A stretch of DNA of 35,133 bases from Candidatus Egerieousia equi (GTDB taxonomy: Bacteria; Bacteroidota; Bacteroidia; Bacteroidales; UBA932): the NCBI GenBank assembly GCA_018065035.1, contig JAGHUC010000057.1, forward strand, positions 1 through 35,133. The letters run 5' to 3'. Positions 17,025 to 26,009 of the stretch are shown piece after piece; the first letter of the stretch is position 1, and every line of letters starts with the position of its first letter. Made by a program: the position numbers and the translations under genes. The notes under the pieces are model-generated. The model searched no databases, was not told where the DNA came from, and saw only the letters and a list, made by a program, of their open reading frames with translations.

Positions 17025-17723
17025 ATGGCAAATAACGGACGCATACCTGAACACGTTACCATCATAATGGATGGTAATGGCCGGTGGGCACGTGAAAGAG
17101 GGAAGGAGCGCGTATATGGTCATTTTGAAGGTGTGGAAAGCGTAAGGGCCGTGACTGAAACTGCCGTTGAATGCGGCGTGAAGTACCTCAGCCTCTATGC
17201 ATTTTCACAGGAGAACTGGAACAGACCGAAGGAGGAGGTTGAAACCCTGATGTCGTTGTTCTTTGATTCAATAATCAAGGAAACCTCGAATTTCATGAAG
17301 AATGGCATCAAGTTTGTAGTGTGCGGTGACTTGGAAAGACTTTCGGAAACGTTGAGAAACAAAGTGCGGGATTGTATGGAACTTACTTCATCCAACAGCA
17401 CCCTCACCCTTGTTCTCTTTATTAATTATAGTGGCAAATGGGACATTCTTCAGGCCGCAAACAGATATTTCCAGGCTGAAGGAAAGTGTGCGATTGATGA
17501 GAAGGGACTTGAAAAGTATCTGGTTACCAGTGGAATGCCCGACCCTGATCTTATGATCAGAACCAGCGGCGAGCTCAGAATAAGCAATTATATGCTCTGG
17601 CAGACAGCCTACACCGAATTTTATTTTACAGATATATACTGGCCGGATTTCCGCGGCGAGCAGTTCAAGGAGGCGCTTGAGGCCTACGCTCGGAGGGAAA
17701 GGAGATTCGGCGCTTTGAAATAG
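17025..17723 (+). CDS. uppS: Isoprenyl (undecaprenyl) diphosphate synthase
   Basis: A cis-prenyltransferase that extends farnesyl diphosphate to the C55 lipid carrier for peptidoglycan and polysaccharide synthesis. I choose ATG 17025 (232 aa). The frame is open back to 16911, but that part overlaps nadK and lacks similarity, while VTIIMDGNGRWA begins right after the chosen start. Catalytic Asp16 sits in MDGNGRW. Then come GHFEGVESVRAVTETAVECG, YLSLYAFSQENWNRPKEEV, and the diphosphate-binding end PDPDLMIRTSGELRISNY with the final WPDFRGEQF. All five conserved regions of the family are present. It ends one base before the bamA ATG, so the two are coupled, which fits delivery of lipid carrier alongside envelope assembly. 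Confidence 0.96.
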   Translation: MANNGRIPEHVTIIMDGNGRWARERGKERVYGHFEGVESVRAVTETAVECGVKYLSLYAFSQENWNRPKEEVETLMSLFFDSIIKETSNFMKNGIKFVVCGDLERLSETLRNKVRDCMELTSSNSTLTLVLFINYSGKWDILQAANRYFQAEGKCAIDEKGLEKYLVTSGMPDPDLMIRTSGELRISNYMLWQTAYTEFYFTDIYWPDFRGEQFKEALEAYARRERRFGALK

Positions 17724-20258
17724 ATGATGAAACGTTTTAGACTTCTTTTTCTGCTGGTCTTCATGATCCCGGGGATGTTGTCCGCCCAGGACAGCAACGT
17801 GGTGGTGGATTATGGAAACCCTCAAAAATATGTTATTGATTCCATCGTGGTGGAAGGTGTGAAATATGTCACCCCTCAAAGGGTTATTTCCATTGCAGGA
17901 TTTGACAAGGGCAGCACCGTAACCATTCCTAGCAGTGATTTCTCAGATGCCACAAAGCGAATATACCAGCAGCGTTTCTTCTCCAAGGTTGAAATTTTCA
18001 TAGACTCGCTATATCCTGGCAGGGACACCGTAAGGCTGAAGATACAGCTCACCGAGCGTCCAAGGGTTTCGAAATGGGACTTCAAGGGAATAAGGAAAGG
18101 CGAGAAGACTGATATCCAGGACAGGGTGAAGCTCAAGAAAGGAATGGAGCTGTCCGATTATACCATCAAGTCTTCATCCGACATCATCAAGAGATTCTTT
18201 GCCGAGAAAGGCTTCATAAACTGCAAGGTGAGGGTGGAGCAGGAGACCGATACCGTAATACGTAATGCAGTGAAAGTCACCTTCAACATTGACAAGGGTC
18301 TCAAGGTGAAAATCCAGAGACTTAATTTCCATGGCAATACGGCCATCAAGGGACGCAAGTTGCTCAAGAAGATGAAGAAGACAAATGACAAGCGCTTTTC
18401 AAGCTTCTTCAGACTCAAGAGCGCGAAATTCGTGAAGAAGGAGTACGAGAACGACAAGAATTCAGTGATAGAGGCCTTCAATGAAGCCGGATACAGGGAT
18501 GCACGCATAGCAGGCGACTCAATTTATTATGTAGCTCCTAACAGGGTGAACATAGATATAGATATAGACCAGGGACAGAAGTACTATTTCCGTGACATCA
18601 AGTGGGTTGGAAACTCAATCTATTCACCTGAGCAGCTTAACTCAGTGCTCAAGATAGGAAAAGGTGACGTATATGATGTGGTCACGCTTGAGAAGCGTCT
18701 GAACGGTGACCCCAAACAGATGCATCCAGATGTAAAGAAAATGTACACCGACAACGGTTACCTTTTCTTCCACGTAACACCTGTTGAAATGGCTATTGCA
18801 GGAGACTCCGTTGATGTTGAAATGCGAATCTATGAAGGCAAGCAGGCAACTTTCAACAATATCATAATAAACGGTAACAGCATAACCCACGAGAAGGTGG
18901 CAAGAAGGGCGCTGTTCACAAGACCGGGTTATCTTTACCGTCAGACGGATTTCGAGCGAAGCTTGAGGGAGCTTGCTTCAATGGGCCACTTCGATCCTGA
19001 AAAGATCATGTCGGACGGCGGTTACAACCTGCTCCCTAACATCAACAACAATACCGTTGACGCAGTATACAATCTTGAGGAGAAACCGAACAGCCAGCTG
19101 GAACTCTCAGGAGGCTGGGGCGGCAACTCCTTTGTAGGAACCCTTGGAGTAAGCTTCAACAACTTCTCCATCAGAAGAATAGGTGACAAGACCGCCTGGA
19201 AGCCTGTCCCACTCGGCGATGGCCAGACTCTCTCAATCCGCTTCCAGACCAACGGAACATACTACACCACTCTCCAGGCATCGTTCGTTGAGCCTTGGCT
19301 CTTTGGAAAGAAACCTACCTCATTGAGCGTTACGGCATATTTCTCAAGACAGACCAACTCATACTACAACTATTACCAGAGCAGCTATGTTGATACAGGC
19401 GAGTATATGGAAACCTTCGGACTCGGAGTGGGACTCGGTACCCGTCTGAAATTCCCTGACAACTATTTTGTGCTCTATAATGAGCTCACCTGGAGAACCT
19501 ACAAGCTTCACAACTGGGCTTATACCTTCATGTTCGACAACGGATTCTCCAACCTGTTCAGTTACAGGATTGCACTGTCCAGAAATTCGACCGATCAACA
19601 GATATATCCAAGACAGGGTTCGGACTTCAGCTTCGGAGTTGAACTCACACCTCCATACTCACTGTTCAAGGCAAAGGACACTGACTTTGACAATATGGAC
19701 TATGCAACCAAGTACAAATGGATTGAGTATCATAAATGGACTTTCAACGGAGCGTTGTATACGAAACTCATTGGAGACCTTGTCCTCAAGACAGCGTATA
19801 ATTTCGGATATCTCGGGTATTACAACAAACGCCTCGGTTACTCTCCATTCGAGGGCTTCCTCCTTGGAGGAGACGGCCAGAGCGGTTATCAGACTTACGG
19901 TTCGGAGTACGTTGGCCTGAGGGGTTATTCCAACTATTCTCTTACTCCTATTTCCGCAACTGGCTATTATGCAGGCAATGTGTATACAAAATATACCATG
20001 GAATTGCGCTATCCTCTCATTCTTCAGCCTCAATCAACAATCTTTGGCCTGATTTTTGTTGAAGGTGGTAATGCGTGGGGTTCGATCAACGAATTCAAGC
20101 CGTTCCAGATAAAACGCTCGGCGGGAATCGGTCTGCGAGTCATGCTTCCTGTTGTGGGTATGCTCGGAATGGACTGGGGTTACGGATTCGACACGCCGAA
20201 CACAAGGGACGGATCAGGCGGAAGCCAGTTCCACTTCCTCATTGGACAGCAGTTCTAA
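17724..20258 (+). CDS. bamA: Outer-membrane beta-barrel assembly protein BamA (Omp85)
   Basis: The 844-residue core of the BAM machine that folds beta-barrels into the outer membrane. A signal peptide covers residues 1 to about 22 (ending MLSAQD). Five POTRA-like repeats follow to about residue 450; for example YVIDSIVVEGVKYVTPQRV opens the first, and INGNSITHEKVARRALFTRPG lies in the last. The C-terminal 16-strand barrel has alternating aromatic residues. Its lid motif is present as LRGYSNYSL around residue 730, equal to the VRGF/VRGY motif of loop 6. The final residues SQFHFLIGQQF end in Phe, as barrel proteins do. It starts immediately after uppS and is followed by two skp genes. Length is within the usual range. 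Confidence 0.97.
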   Translation: MMKRFRLLFLLVFMIPGMLSAQDSNVVVDYGNPQKYVIDSIVVEGVKYVTPQRVISIAGFDKGSTVTIPSSDFSDATKRIYQQRFFSKVEIFIDSLYPGRDTVRLKIQLTERPRVSKWDFKGIRKGEKTDIQDRVKLKKGMELSDYTIKSSSDIIKRFFAEKGFINCKVRVEQETDTVIRNAVKVTFNIDKGLKVKIQRLNFHGNTAIKGRKLLKKMKKTNDKRFSSFFRLKSAKFVKKEYENDKNSVIEAFNEAGYRDARIAGDSIYYVAPNRVNIDIDIDQGQKYYFRDIKWVGNSIYSPEQLNSVLKIGKGDVYDVVTLEKRLNGDPKQMHPDVKKMYTDNGYLFFHVTPVEMAIAGDSVDVEMRIYEGKQATFNNIIINGNSITHEKVARRALFTRPGYLYRQTDFERSLRELASMGHFDPEKIMSDGGYNLLPNINNNTVDAVYNLEEKPNSQLELSGGWGGNSFVGTLGVSFNNFSIRRIGDKTAWKPVPLGDGQTLSIRFQTNGTYYTTLQASFVEPWLFGKKPTSLSVTAYFSRQTNSYYNYYQSSYVDTGEYMETFGLGVGLGTRLKFPDNYFVLYNELTWRTYKLHNWAYTFMFDNGFSNLFSYRIALSRNSTDQQIYPRQGSDFSFGVELTPPYSLFKAKDTDFDNMDYATKYKWIEYHKWTFNGALYTKLIGDLVLKTAYNFGYLGYYNKRLGYSPFEGFLLGGDGQSGYQTYGSEYVGLRGYSNYSLTPISATGYYAGNVYTKYTMELRYPLILQPQSTIFGLIFVEGGNAWGSINEFKPFQIKRSAGIGLRVMLPVVGMLGMDWGYGFDTPNTRDGSGGSQFHFLIGQQF

Positions 20259-20289
20259 AAAATGATAATGTTAAATTAAATTCCAGATT

Positions 20290-20805
20290 ATGAAAAGGAT
20301 TCTTTTTACACTGTTCGTTGTGTTTTCAGCCGTATGTGGAGCATCGGCACAGAAGACCGGTTATGTGAATACTGAAATCATTCTTTCCTCTCTTCAGGAG
20401 TACAAGGACACGGTTGCCATACTTGAAAGCAGAACAAAGGTTCTCCAGACCCAGATAGAGGATGCATTCAAGAGCGTGGAATATCTTTACAACAGCTATC
20501 AGGAAACAAAATACAATCTGTCCCAGGACAAGAGGACACAGGTGGAGAATGAGATAATCGCCCGCGAAAGGGCCGCAAAGGCAAAGCAGCAGGAATATTT
20601 CGGGGAGAACGGCCAGATGACAAAAGCAACCGAACAGGCTCTCAAGCCTATAAGGGAGAAGGTTCAGAACGCCATAAACGAAGTTGCAAAGGCTGAGGGG
20701 TACAGCGTTATCATTGACCTTTCAGTAATGCGCGGAGTGGTTTACAATGACAACAAGTGCAATATCAGCGAGAAGGTTGTCAACAGATTGAAATCAAATA
20801 AATAA
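20290..20805 (+). CDS. OmpH/Skp periplasmic chaperone (first of tandem pair)
   Basis: A 171-residue soluble periplasmic chaperone of the OmpH/Skp family, which holds unfolded outer-membrane proteins for BamA. The signal peptide ends GASAQK near residue 19. GYVNTEIILSSLQEY is the characteristic first strand and helix. A central coiled coil follows (about residues 45-110), and the C-terminal YSVIIDLSVMRGVVYNDNKCNIS strand completes the trimerisation body. It begins 31 bases after bamA and is followed by a second, divergent copy. Location behind bamA is the standard Bacteroidetes arrangement. It lacks a lipidation cysteine, in contrast to the OmpH-like lipoprotein at 15404. Confidence 0.92.
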   Translation: MKRILFTLFVVFSAVCGASAQKTGYVNTEIILSSLQEYKDTVAILESRTKVLQTQIEDAFKSVEYLYNSYQETKYNLSQDKRTQVENEIIARERAAKAKQQEYFGENGQMTKATEQALKPIREKVQNAINEVAKAEGYSVIIDLSVMRGVVYNDNKCNISEKVVNRLKSNK

Positions 20806-20832
20806 TAATAACAAACACATCAATTCAATTTT

Positions 20833-21381
20833 ATGAAAACATTATTGAAACTTTCATTTGTAGCATTGCTGCTTGTTTCAACCAGTTCCTATGCCCAGAC
20901 TTTCAAATTCGGACATATAAACATGCAGACTCTTGTTCAGCTCATGCCTGAAACCGATTCAGCAAACGTTGCACTTGAGAAATACGGAAAGGACCTTGAG
21001 GAGACATTCCAGGGAATGCAGAAAGAATTCCAGAGCAAGTATGAGACATACCAGCAGAAGCAGAAGGACTGGTTGCCAGCAGTTATCGAGGCCAAGGAGA
21101 AGGAACTTGGTGAAATCCAGCAGAGACTCCAGCAGTTCCAGCAGACAGCTCAGCAGGACATAGCACAGATGCAGTCACGCCTTCTTCAGCCGGTTATCAA
21201 GAAAGCCAACGATGCTGTGGAGAAGATTGCAAAGACCAACGGTTTCACATATATCTTTGACACATCGATTCCGTCACTGATATACATAAACAACACACAG
21301 AGCCAGGATATCCTTCCGCTTGCAAAACAGGCTTTGGGCATCCCTGCAAGCAAGACTCTTCCAACCGGAAACGCTCAGTAG
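20833..21381 (+). CDS. OmpH/Skp periplasmic chaperone (second of tandem pair)
   Basis: The second of two neighbouring Skp-type chaperones, 182 residues long. The signal peptide ends SSYAQT near residue 20. FKFGHINMQTLVQLMPE forms the first strand and helix. The coiled coil (about 45-125) is unusually rich in Gln and Lys, for example QQRLQQFQQTAQQDIAQMQ. The end strand TYIFDTSIPSLIYINN is followed by a flexible tail ending TLPTGNAQ. It is similar in layout to its neighbour but clearly diverged, so the pair is an old duplication. It closes the nadK-uppS-bamA-skp block, and a strong hairpin terminator follows at 21433-21466. Confidence 0.92.
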   Translation: MKTLLKLSFVALLLVSTSSYAQTFKFGHINMQTLVQLMPETDSANVALEKYGKDLEETFQGMQKEFQSKYETYQQKQKDWLPAVIEAKEKELGEIQQRLQQFQQTAQQDIAQMQSRLLQPVIKKANDAVEKIAKTNGFTYIFDTSIPSLIYINNTQSQDILPLAKQALGIPASKTLPTGNAQ

Positions 21382-21432
21382 CATACGCATTTCCCATCGA
21401 GGTGAAGAATTGCGGCAGTTGGCCTGCAAAAG

Positions 21433-21466
21433 AAAATTTTGTCCTTTCCGGGCAAAATTTTTTTTA
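21433..21466 (+). terminator. Rho-independent terminator after the bamA-skp block
   Basis: A 12-bp stem with one G-U pair (21433-21444 with 21450-21461) closes a 5-base loop TTTCC and runs into a T tract ending at 21465. The stem is A+T-rich at its base. Confidence 0.75.
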
Positions 21467-21525
21467 TATGTAAGCCGCAGGAACATAATAGGTGAGAATT
21501 ATTCTTTATTTTAAGAAATTATATG

Positions 21526-21533
21526 TAATTTTG
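21526..21533 (+). promoter_or_regulatory. Bacteroidetes -7 box (TAATTTTG) before korA
   Basis: An exact TAnnTTTG 37 bases before the korA ATG, directly behind the preceding terminator, so a promoter is expected here. The upstream TTG is not clear. Confidence 0.45.
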
Positions 21534-21570
21534 TTAAATAATTGAACGAAAATAATTTCGAGTATAATTT

Positions 21571-23400
21571 ATGGAACACAAGATTATTGACACAAAAGAG
21601 GTAGTTATTCGTTTTACCGGAGACTCTGGAGACGGTATGCAGTTGACGGGTACTCTCTTCGCAGATGCATCTGCACTGTATGGAAATGAGATTTCCACAT
21701 TTCCGGATTATCCTGCCGAGATTCGCGCTCCTCAGGGAACTGTAGCCGGTGTTTCGGGATTTCAGGTTCATATCGGCGCAACGGAAGTTAAAACTCCTGG
21801 AGACCTTTGTGATGTGCTTGTAGCAATGAATCCTGCCGCATTGAGGGCCAATGCAAAATGGGCCAAACCTGGTGCAAGCATTATTATTGACACGGATTCA
21901 TTCGATGAGAAGAGCATTCAGAAAGCAGGATTCCAGACACTGGATCCAATCTCTGAGCTCAAGCTTGAAGATTACAACATTGTAGCATCACCTATCACCA
22001 CCCTTACAAAGGAGAGCCTCAAGGACAGCGGACTTGACAACAAGGCAATCATAAGGTCAAAGAACATGTTCGTTCTTGGTATGTGCTACTTCATGTTCAC
22101 CCGTCCTATCGAATTCACCGAGGCATATCTGGAGAAGAAGTTCGCAAAGAAACCTCATCTCATTGCTCCTAACAAGAAGGTGCTCAACGACGGTTACAAT
22201 TATGCACACAATATTCACGCAATACCTAGCACTTACAGAATAGAGCCTGCAAAACAGGAGAAAGGCGTTTACAGGAACATCAGCGGTAACGTTGCAACAG
22301 CCTGGGGCCTTCTTGCAGCATCCGAGAAATCAGGCCGTCCTCTGTTCTGTGGTTCATACCCTATCACCCCTGCAACTGTGATTCTCGAGGAACTTGCCAT
22401 ATACAAGCAGCTCGGAGCAAAGACAGTTCAGTGCGAGGATGAGATAGCAGGTATCTGCACATCAATCGGTGCGGCTTATGCCGGAAACCTTGCAGTAACT
22501 TCAACTTCAGGACCTGGCCTTTCACTCAAGTCAGAGGCATTGGGACTTGCAATGATCACCGAACTTCCTCTTGTTATAATTGACGTTCAGAGAAGCGGCC
22601 CTTCTACAGGTATTCCAACCAAGACCGAACAGACCGACCTGAACCAGGCACTCTATGGAAGAAACGGAGAATGCCCTGTTATGGTAATGGCTTCACGCAC
22701 TCCATCAGACTGCTTCCGCGCAGCTTTCTATGCAGCTAAATATGCATTGGAGCACATGATGCCTGTCATCCTGCTTTCAGAGGGATTCCTCGGAAATGGC
22801 TCGGAGCCTTGGAAGATTCCTTCAATGGCTGAGTATCCTGCAATCAATCCTCCTATCATCAAGGAGTGCGAGGGCAAGTTCAAACCATTCGAAAGAGACC
22901 CTGAGACATTCGTAAGAAAATGGGCTCTCCCTGGTACACCTGGTCTCGAGCACAGAGTAGGCGGTCTTGAGAAGACACCTGCAGGTGCAGTTTCTTCAGA
23001 TCCTCAGGTTCACGAGAAAATGGTTGCCGCCAGAGCTGCAAAGATTGCAAAGGTTGCGGACTGCATTCCTGACCTTGAAGTCATAGGCGAGCAGAGCGGT
23101 GATGTTCTCATCGTAGGATGGGGCGGAACATTCGGCCATCTTTACACAGCTACCAAGAACCTTCTTGAGCAGGGTATGAAAGTCGGCTTCGCCCACTTCG
23201 ATTACATCAACCCGCTTCCAAAGAACACAGCTGAGGTATTGTCAAAATTCAAGAAGATCATCGTTTGCGAGCTTAACAGCGGACACTTTGTAAACTACCT
23301 GCGCGCAAAGGAGCCGGATTTCAAATACGAACAGTTGAACAAGGTTCAGGGCCAGCCATTCATGGTTCAGGAAATTGTTGACGCAGTAAAGGCATTGTAA
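21571..23400 (+). CDS. korA: 2-oxoacid:ferredoxin oxidoreductase, fused gamma-alpha subunit (KorA type)
   Basis: A 609-residue large subunit of a 2-oxoglutarate/2-oxoacid:ferredoxin oxidoreductase, which oxidatively decarboxylates the 2-oxoacid with CoA (or makes it by reductive carboxylation) in anaerobes. Residues 1 to about 190 are the gamma domain, starting with VVIRFTGDSGDGMQLTGTLFA and FPDYPAEIRAPQGTVAGVSGFQ. From about 230 the alpha (pyrimidine-binding) domain follows with FCGSYPITPATVILEELA, then VQCEDEIAGICTSIGAAYAG and TSTSGPGLSLKSEALGLA. The fused gamma-alpha layout is the usual KorA form in Bacteroidetes. It is followed after 21 bases by korB. 2-Oxoglutarate rather than pyruvate as substrate is inferred from family resemblance and the adjacent glutamate dehydrogenase. 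Confidence 0.94.
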   Translation: MEHKIIDTKEVVIRFTGDSGDGMQLTGTLFADASALYGNEISTFPDYPAEIRAPQGTVAGVSGFQVHIGATEVKTPGDLCDVLVAMNPAALRANAKWAKPGASIIIDTDSFDEKSIQKAGFQTLDPISELKLEDYNIVASPITTLTKESLKDSGLDNKAIIRSKNMFVLGMCYFMFTRPIEFTEAYLEKKFAKKPHLIAPNKKVLNDGYNYAHNIHAIPSTYRIEPAKQEKGVYRNISGNVATAWGLLAASEKSGRPLFCGSYPITPATVILEELAIYKQLGAKTVQCEDEIAGICTSIGAAYAGNLAVTSTSGPGLSLKSEALGLAMITELPLVIIDVQRSGPSTGIPTKTEQTDLNQALYGRNGECPVMVMASRTPSDCFRAAFYAAKYALEHMMPVILLSEGFLGNGSEPWKIPSMAEYPAINPPIIKECEGKFKPFERDPETFVRKWALPGTPGLEHRVGGLEKTPAGAVSSDPQVHEKMVAARAAKIAKVADCIPDLEVIGEQSGDVLIVGWGGTFGHLYTATKNLLEQGMKVGFAHFDYINPLPKNTAEVLSKFKKIIVCELNSGHFVNYLRAKEPDFKYEQLNKVQGQPFMVQEIVDAVKAL

Positions 23401-23421
23401 AACTTAGATAACAGATCAATT

Positions 23422-24447
23422 ATGAAATATACATTACAAGATTTCAAGAGTGACCAGGAAGTAAAATGGTGTCCTGGCTGCGGTGACCATGCTGTTTTGG
23501 CATCTGTATTGAGGTCAATGCCTGCAGTTTGCGAGGAACTCGGCATCAACAAGGAGAACCTTGTATTCGTTTCAGGTATCGGATGTTCATCACGTTTCCC
23601 TTACTATATGGATACATACGGATTCCACGGTATTCACGGTAGGGCAACCGCACTTTCAACAGGTATGAAGGTTGCAAATCCTGAACTCTGCATCTGGCAG
23701 ATGACCGGTGACGGTGATTCTCTGGCAATCGGTGGTAACCACTTCATCCATGCAATCAGAAGGAACATCAACATCAATGTGATATTGTTCAACAACAGAA
23801 TATACGGTCTTACAAAAGGCCAGTATTCTCCAACTTCAAAATTCGGTCTGGTAACAAAGACCTCCCCTTACGGAACAATAGAGCAGCCTTTCACACCTGG
23901 CCAGCTCGTTCTCGGCGCAAGAGGTACATTCTTTGCAAGAACCCTTGACTATGACCTTGCACTCAACCAGGAGATCCTTCCTATAGCTGCAAAGCACAAA
24001 GGAACTTCCATCATTGAATTCTGCACCAACTGTGTCATTTACAACGATGGTACACACAAGGAGTGGTCCGCAAGGGAACTCAGGGACGATACAACAATCA
24101 CCCTCAGGCATGGAGAGAAGATGCTCTTTGGAAAGAACAAGGAGAAAGGTATTGTTCTTGACAAGGAAACACTCCAGCTCAAGGTTGTGAAGCTCGGTGA
24201 GAACGGCATTACAGAGAAAGATATTCTTGTTCATGACGCCCATACAGATAATGTAGGCATTCACACAATGCTCGTTAACATGAAATATCCTGATTATCCT
24301 GTTGCTCTTGGCGTTATCAGGGATGTTGAGGACAAGACCTATGACGACAACCTCTGGAATCAGGTTTGTGAGGTTGAGGCAAAGGCAAAGATCAAGTCAG
24401 TTGACGAACTTCTTCACAGCGGCGCAACCTGGACAGTTGAGAAATAA
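23422..24447 (+). CDS. korB: 2-oxoacid:ferredoxin oxidoreductase, beta subunit (KorB type)
   Basis: The 341-residue thiamine-diphosphate-binding subunit that partners korA. VKWCPGCGDHAVLASVL near residue 14 is the conserved cysteine motif of the beta subunits. IGCSSRFPYYMDTYGFHGIHGRA follows. The thiamine-diphosphate/Mg motif is MTGDGDSLAIGGNHF, continued by NVILFNNRIYGLTKGQYSPTS. No extra ferredoxin domain or four-cysteine cluster is fused to it, so the electron acceptor must be a separate ferredoxin. Length is normal for this branch. gdhA begins 60 bases later and would make glutamate from the 2-oxoglutarate handled here, a sensible metabolic neighbour. Confidence 0.95.
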   Translation: MKYTLQDFKSDQEVKWCPGCGDHAVLASVLRSMPAVCEELGINKENLVFVSGIGCSSRFPYYMDTYGFHGIHGRATALSTGMKVANPELCIWQMTGDGDSLAIGGNHFIHAIRRNININVILFNNRIYGLTKGQYSPTSKFGLVTKTSPYGTIEQPFTPGQLVLGARGTFFARTLDYDLALNQEILPIAAKHKGTSIIEFCTNCVIYNDGTHKEWSARELRDDTTITLRHGEKMLFGKNKEKGIVLDKETLQLKVVKLGENGITEKDILVHDAHTDNVGIHTMLVNMKYPDYPVALGVIRDVEDKTYDDNLWNQVCEVEAKAKIKSVDELLHSGATWTVEK

Positions 24448-24507
24448 CTTGAATAATAGTTAACCAAATATTAACAAAAACATTTTTCATTTAAAACATT
24501 CATTATC

Positions 24508-25854
24508 ATGAAAGTATCAGAAATAATGGCGCAGCTCGAAGCAAAGCATCCTGGCGAAAGCGAGTACTTGCAGGCTGTTAAAGAGGTGCTTGATTCAATC
24601 GAAGAGGTTTACAATCAGCATCCTGAGTTTGAGAAGGCAAAGATCGTTGAAAGAATGGTTGAGCCTGACAGAATCTTCACATTCCGTGTTACCTGGGTAG
24701 ACGACAAAGGTCAGATCCAGACAAACCTCGGTTACCGTGTTCAGTTCAACAGCGCTATTGGACCTTATAAGGGTGGTCTCCGCTTCCACAAAGCAGTTAC
24801 ACCTTCAATGCTCAAATTCCTCGGATTCGAGCAGACATTCAAAAACGCTCTTACAACACTCCCTATGGGTGGTGGTAAAGGTGGTTCCGATTTCGATCCA
24901 GTTGGAAAATCAAACGACGAAATCATGCGTTTCTGCCAGGCATTCATGCTTGAGTTGTGGCGCTGCATAGGTCCTGATCAGGATATTCCTGCAGGTGACG
25001 TTGGCGTTGGTGGCCGTGAGATCGGTTTCCTCAATGGAATGTATCAGAAACTTTCACGTCAGTATCATACAGGCGTTCTTACAGGTAAGGGCATGACTTG
25101 GGGTGGTTCAATCCTCCGTCCTGAGGCTACAGGTTTCGGTGCTCTCTACTTCACACAGCACGTTCTTCAGACAGCTGGCAAGGACATCAAGGGCAAGACC
25201 GTTGCAGTTTCAGGTTTCGGTAACGTTGCTTGGGGTGCTTGTACAAAGGCTACTGAACTCGGCGCTAAGGTTGTTGCAATTTCTGGTCCTGATGGCGTTT
25301 GCGAGATTCCAGAGGGTATCACCAAGGAGATGATTGACTACATGCTCGTTATGCGTTCTTCAAACCGTAACAAAGTTCAGGATATGGCCGACAAGTTCCC
25401 AGGTGCTGCCAAGTTCACAGCTGGTAAGAAGGCTTGGTCAGTTAAGTGCGATATCGCTCTTCCTGCAGCATTCCAGAATGAGCTTTCAAAGGCTGATGCA
25501 GAGGAACTCGTAAAGAACGGCACATGGTGCTGCTGCGAGATCTCTAACATGGGTTGCCAGGCTGAGGCTATTCACTACTTCCAGTCTATCCCTGGATTCC
25601 TCTTCGCTCCTGGTAAGGCAGTTAACGCCGGTGGTGTTGCTACATCAGGTCTCGAGATGACCCAGAACGCTGAGCATATCAGCTGGTCAGGTAAGGAAGT
25701 TGACGAGCGTCTCCATACCATCATGGCTTCTATCCACGAGCAGTGCGTTAAATTCGGTACACAGGCAGACGGCACAATTGACTACGTTAAGGGTGCAAAC
25801 ATTGCTGGTTTCATGAAGGTAGCTACCGCTATGTTGGAGCAGGGTATCATCTAA
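24508..25854 (+). CDS. gdhA: NADP-type glutamate dehydrogenase
   Basis: A 448-residue hexameric glutamate dehydrogenase that makes glutamate from 2-oxoglutarate and ammonium. The substrate domain shows VQFNSAIGPYKGGLRFH and then LPMGGGKGGSDFDP with the catalytic lysine. PAGDVGVGGREIGFL and LTGKGMTWGGSILRPEATGFG follow. The nucleotide-binding Rossmann motif is VAVSGFGNVAWG. Length and motifs are those of the small-subunit, NADP-linked class. Codons differ visibly from those of other genes in the window: many GCT, GGT, GTT and CGT codons, where neighbours use AGG or AGA for arginine. This suggests a very highly expressed gene. A strong terminator follows at 25878-25914, and korAB precede it. 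Confidence 0.97.
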   Translation: MKVSEIMAQLEAKHPGESEYLQAVKEVLDSIEEVYNQHPEFEKAKIVERMVEPDRIFTFRVTWVDDKGQIQTNLGYRVQFNSAIGPYKGGLRFHKAVTPSMLKFLGFEQTFKNALTTLPMGGGKGGSDFDPVGKSNDEIMRFCQAFMLELWRCIGPDQDIPAGDVGVGGREIGFLNGMYQKLSRQYHTGVLTGKGMTWGGSILRPEATGFGALYFTQHVLQTAGKDIKGKTVAVSGFGNVAWGACTKATELGAKVVAISGPDGVCEIPEGITKEMIDYMLVMRSSNRNKVQDMADKFPGAAKFTAGKKAWSVKCDIALPAAFQNELSKADAEELVKNGTWCCCEISNMGCQAEAIHYFQSIPGFLFAPGKAVNAGGVATSGLEMTQNAEHISWSGKEVDERLHTIMASIHEQCVKFGTQADGTIDYVKGANIAGFMKVATAMLEQGII

Positions 25855-25877
25855 TTGATATATCCCAACCAGATTTG

Positions 25878-25914
25878 AGGACCCGGCCCGCAAGGTCGGG
25901 TCCTTTCTTTTTTT
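25878..25914 (+). terminator. Rho-independent terminator after gdhA
   Basis: An 11-bp G+C-rich stem with one G-U pair (25878-25888 with 25894-25904) encloses the loop CGCAA and is followed by a T-rich tract to 25914. It is the strongest terminator in the window. Confidence 0.92.
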
Positions 25915-25920
25915 ATCGGG

Positions 25921-25952
25921 ACTCAATGCCAAACCTTCTTGCAATATTGAGT
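25921..25952 (+). repeat. 7-bp inverted repeat across the murI promoter
   Basis: ACTCAAT at 25921-25927 and its exact complement ATTGAGT at 25946-25952 flank the -33 element of the murI promoter, with 18 bases between. It could be an operator or chance. Confidence 0.3.
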
Positions 25953-25969
25953 GGCGGTGGTTATATTTG
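25939..25969 (+). promoter_or_regulatory. Promoter of the murI-araC-esterase run
   Basis: TTG at 25939-25941 and TATATTTG at 25962-25969 are separated by 20 bases, an excellent Bacteroidetes promoter. Expected start near 25976, giving a leader of about 34 bases. Confidence 0.72.
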
Positions 25970-26009
25970 TATTAGTATTCGCGGATTGTGATATTATTTT
26001 TTGCGGCTT

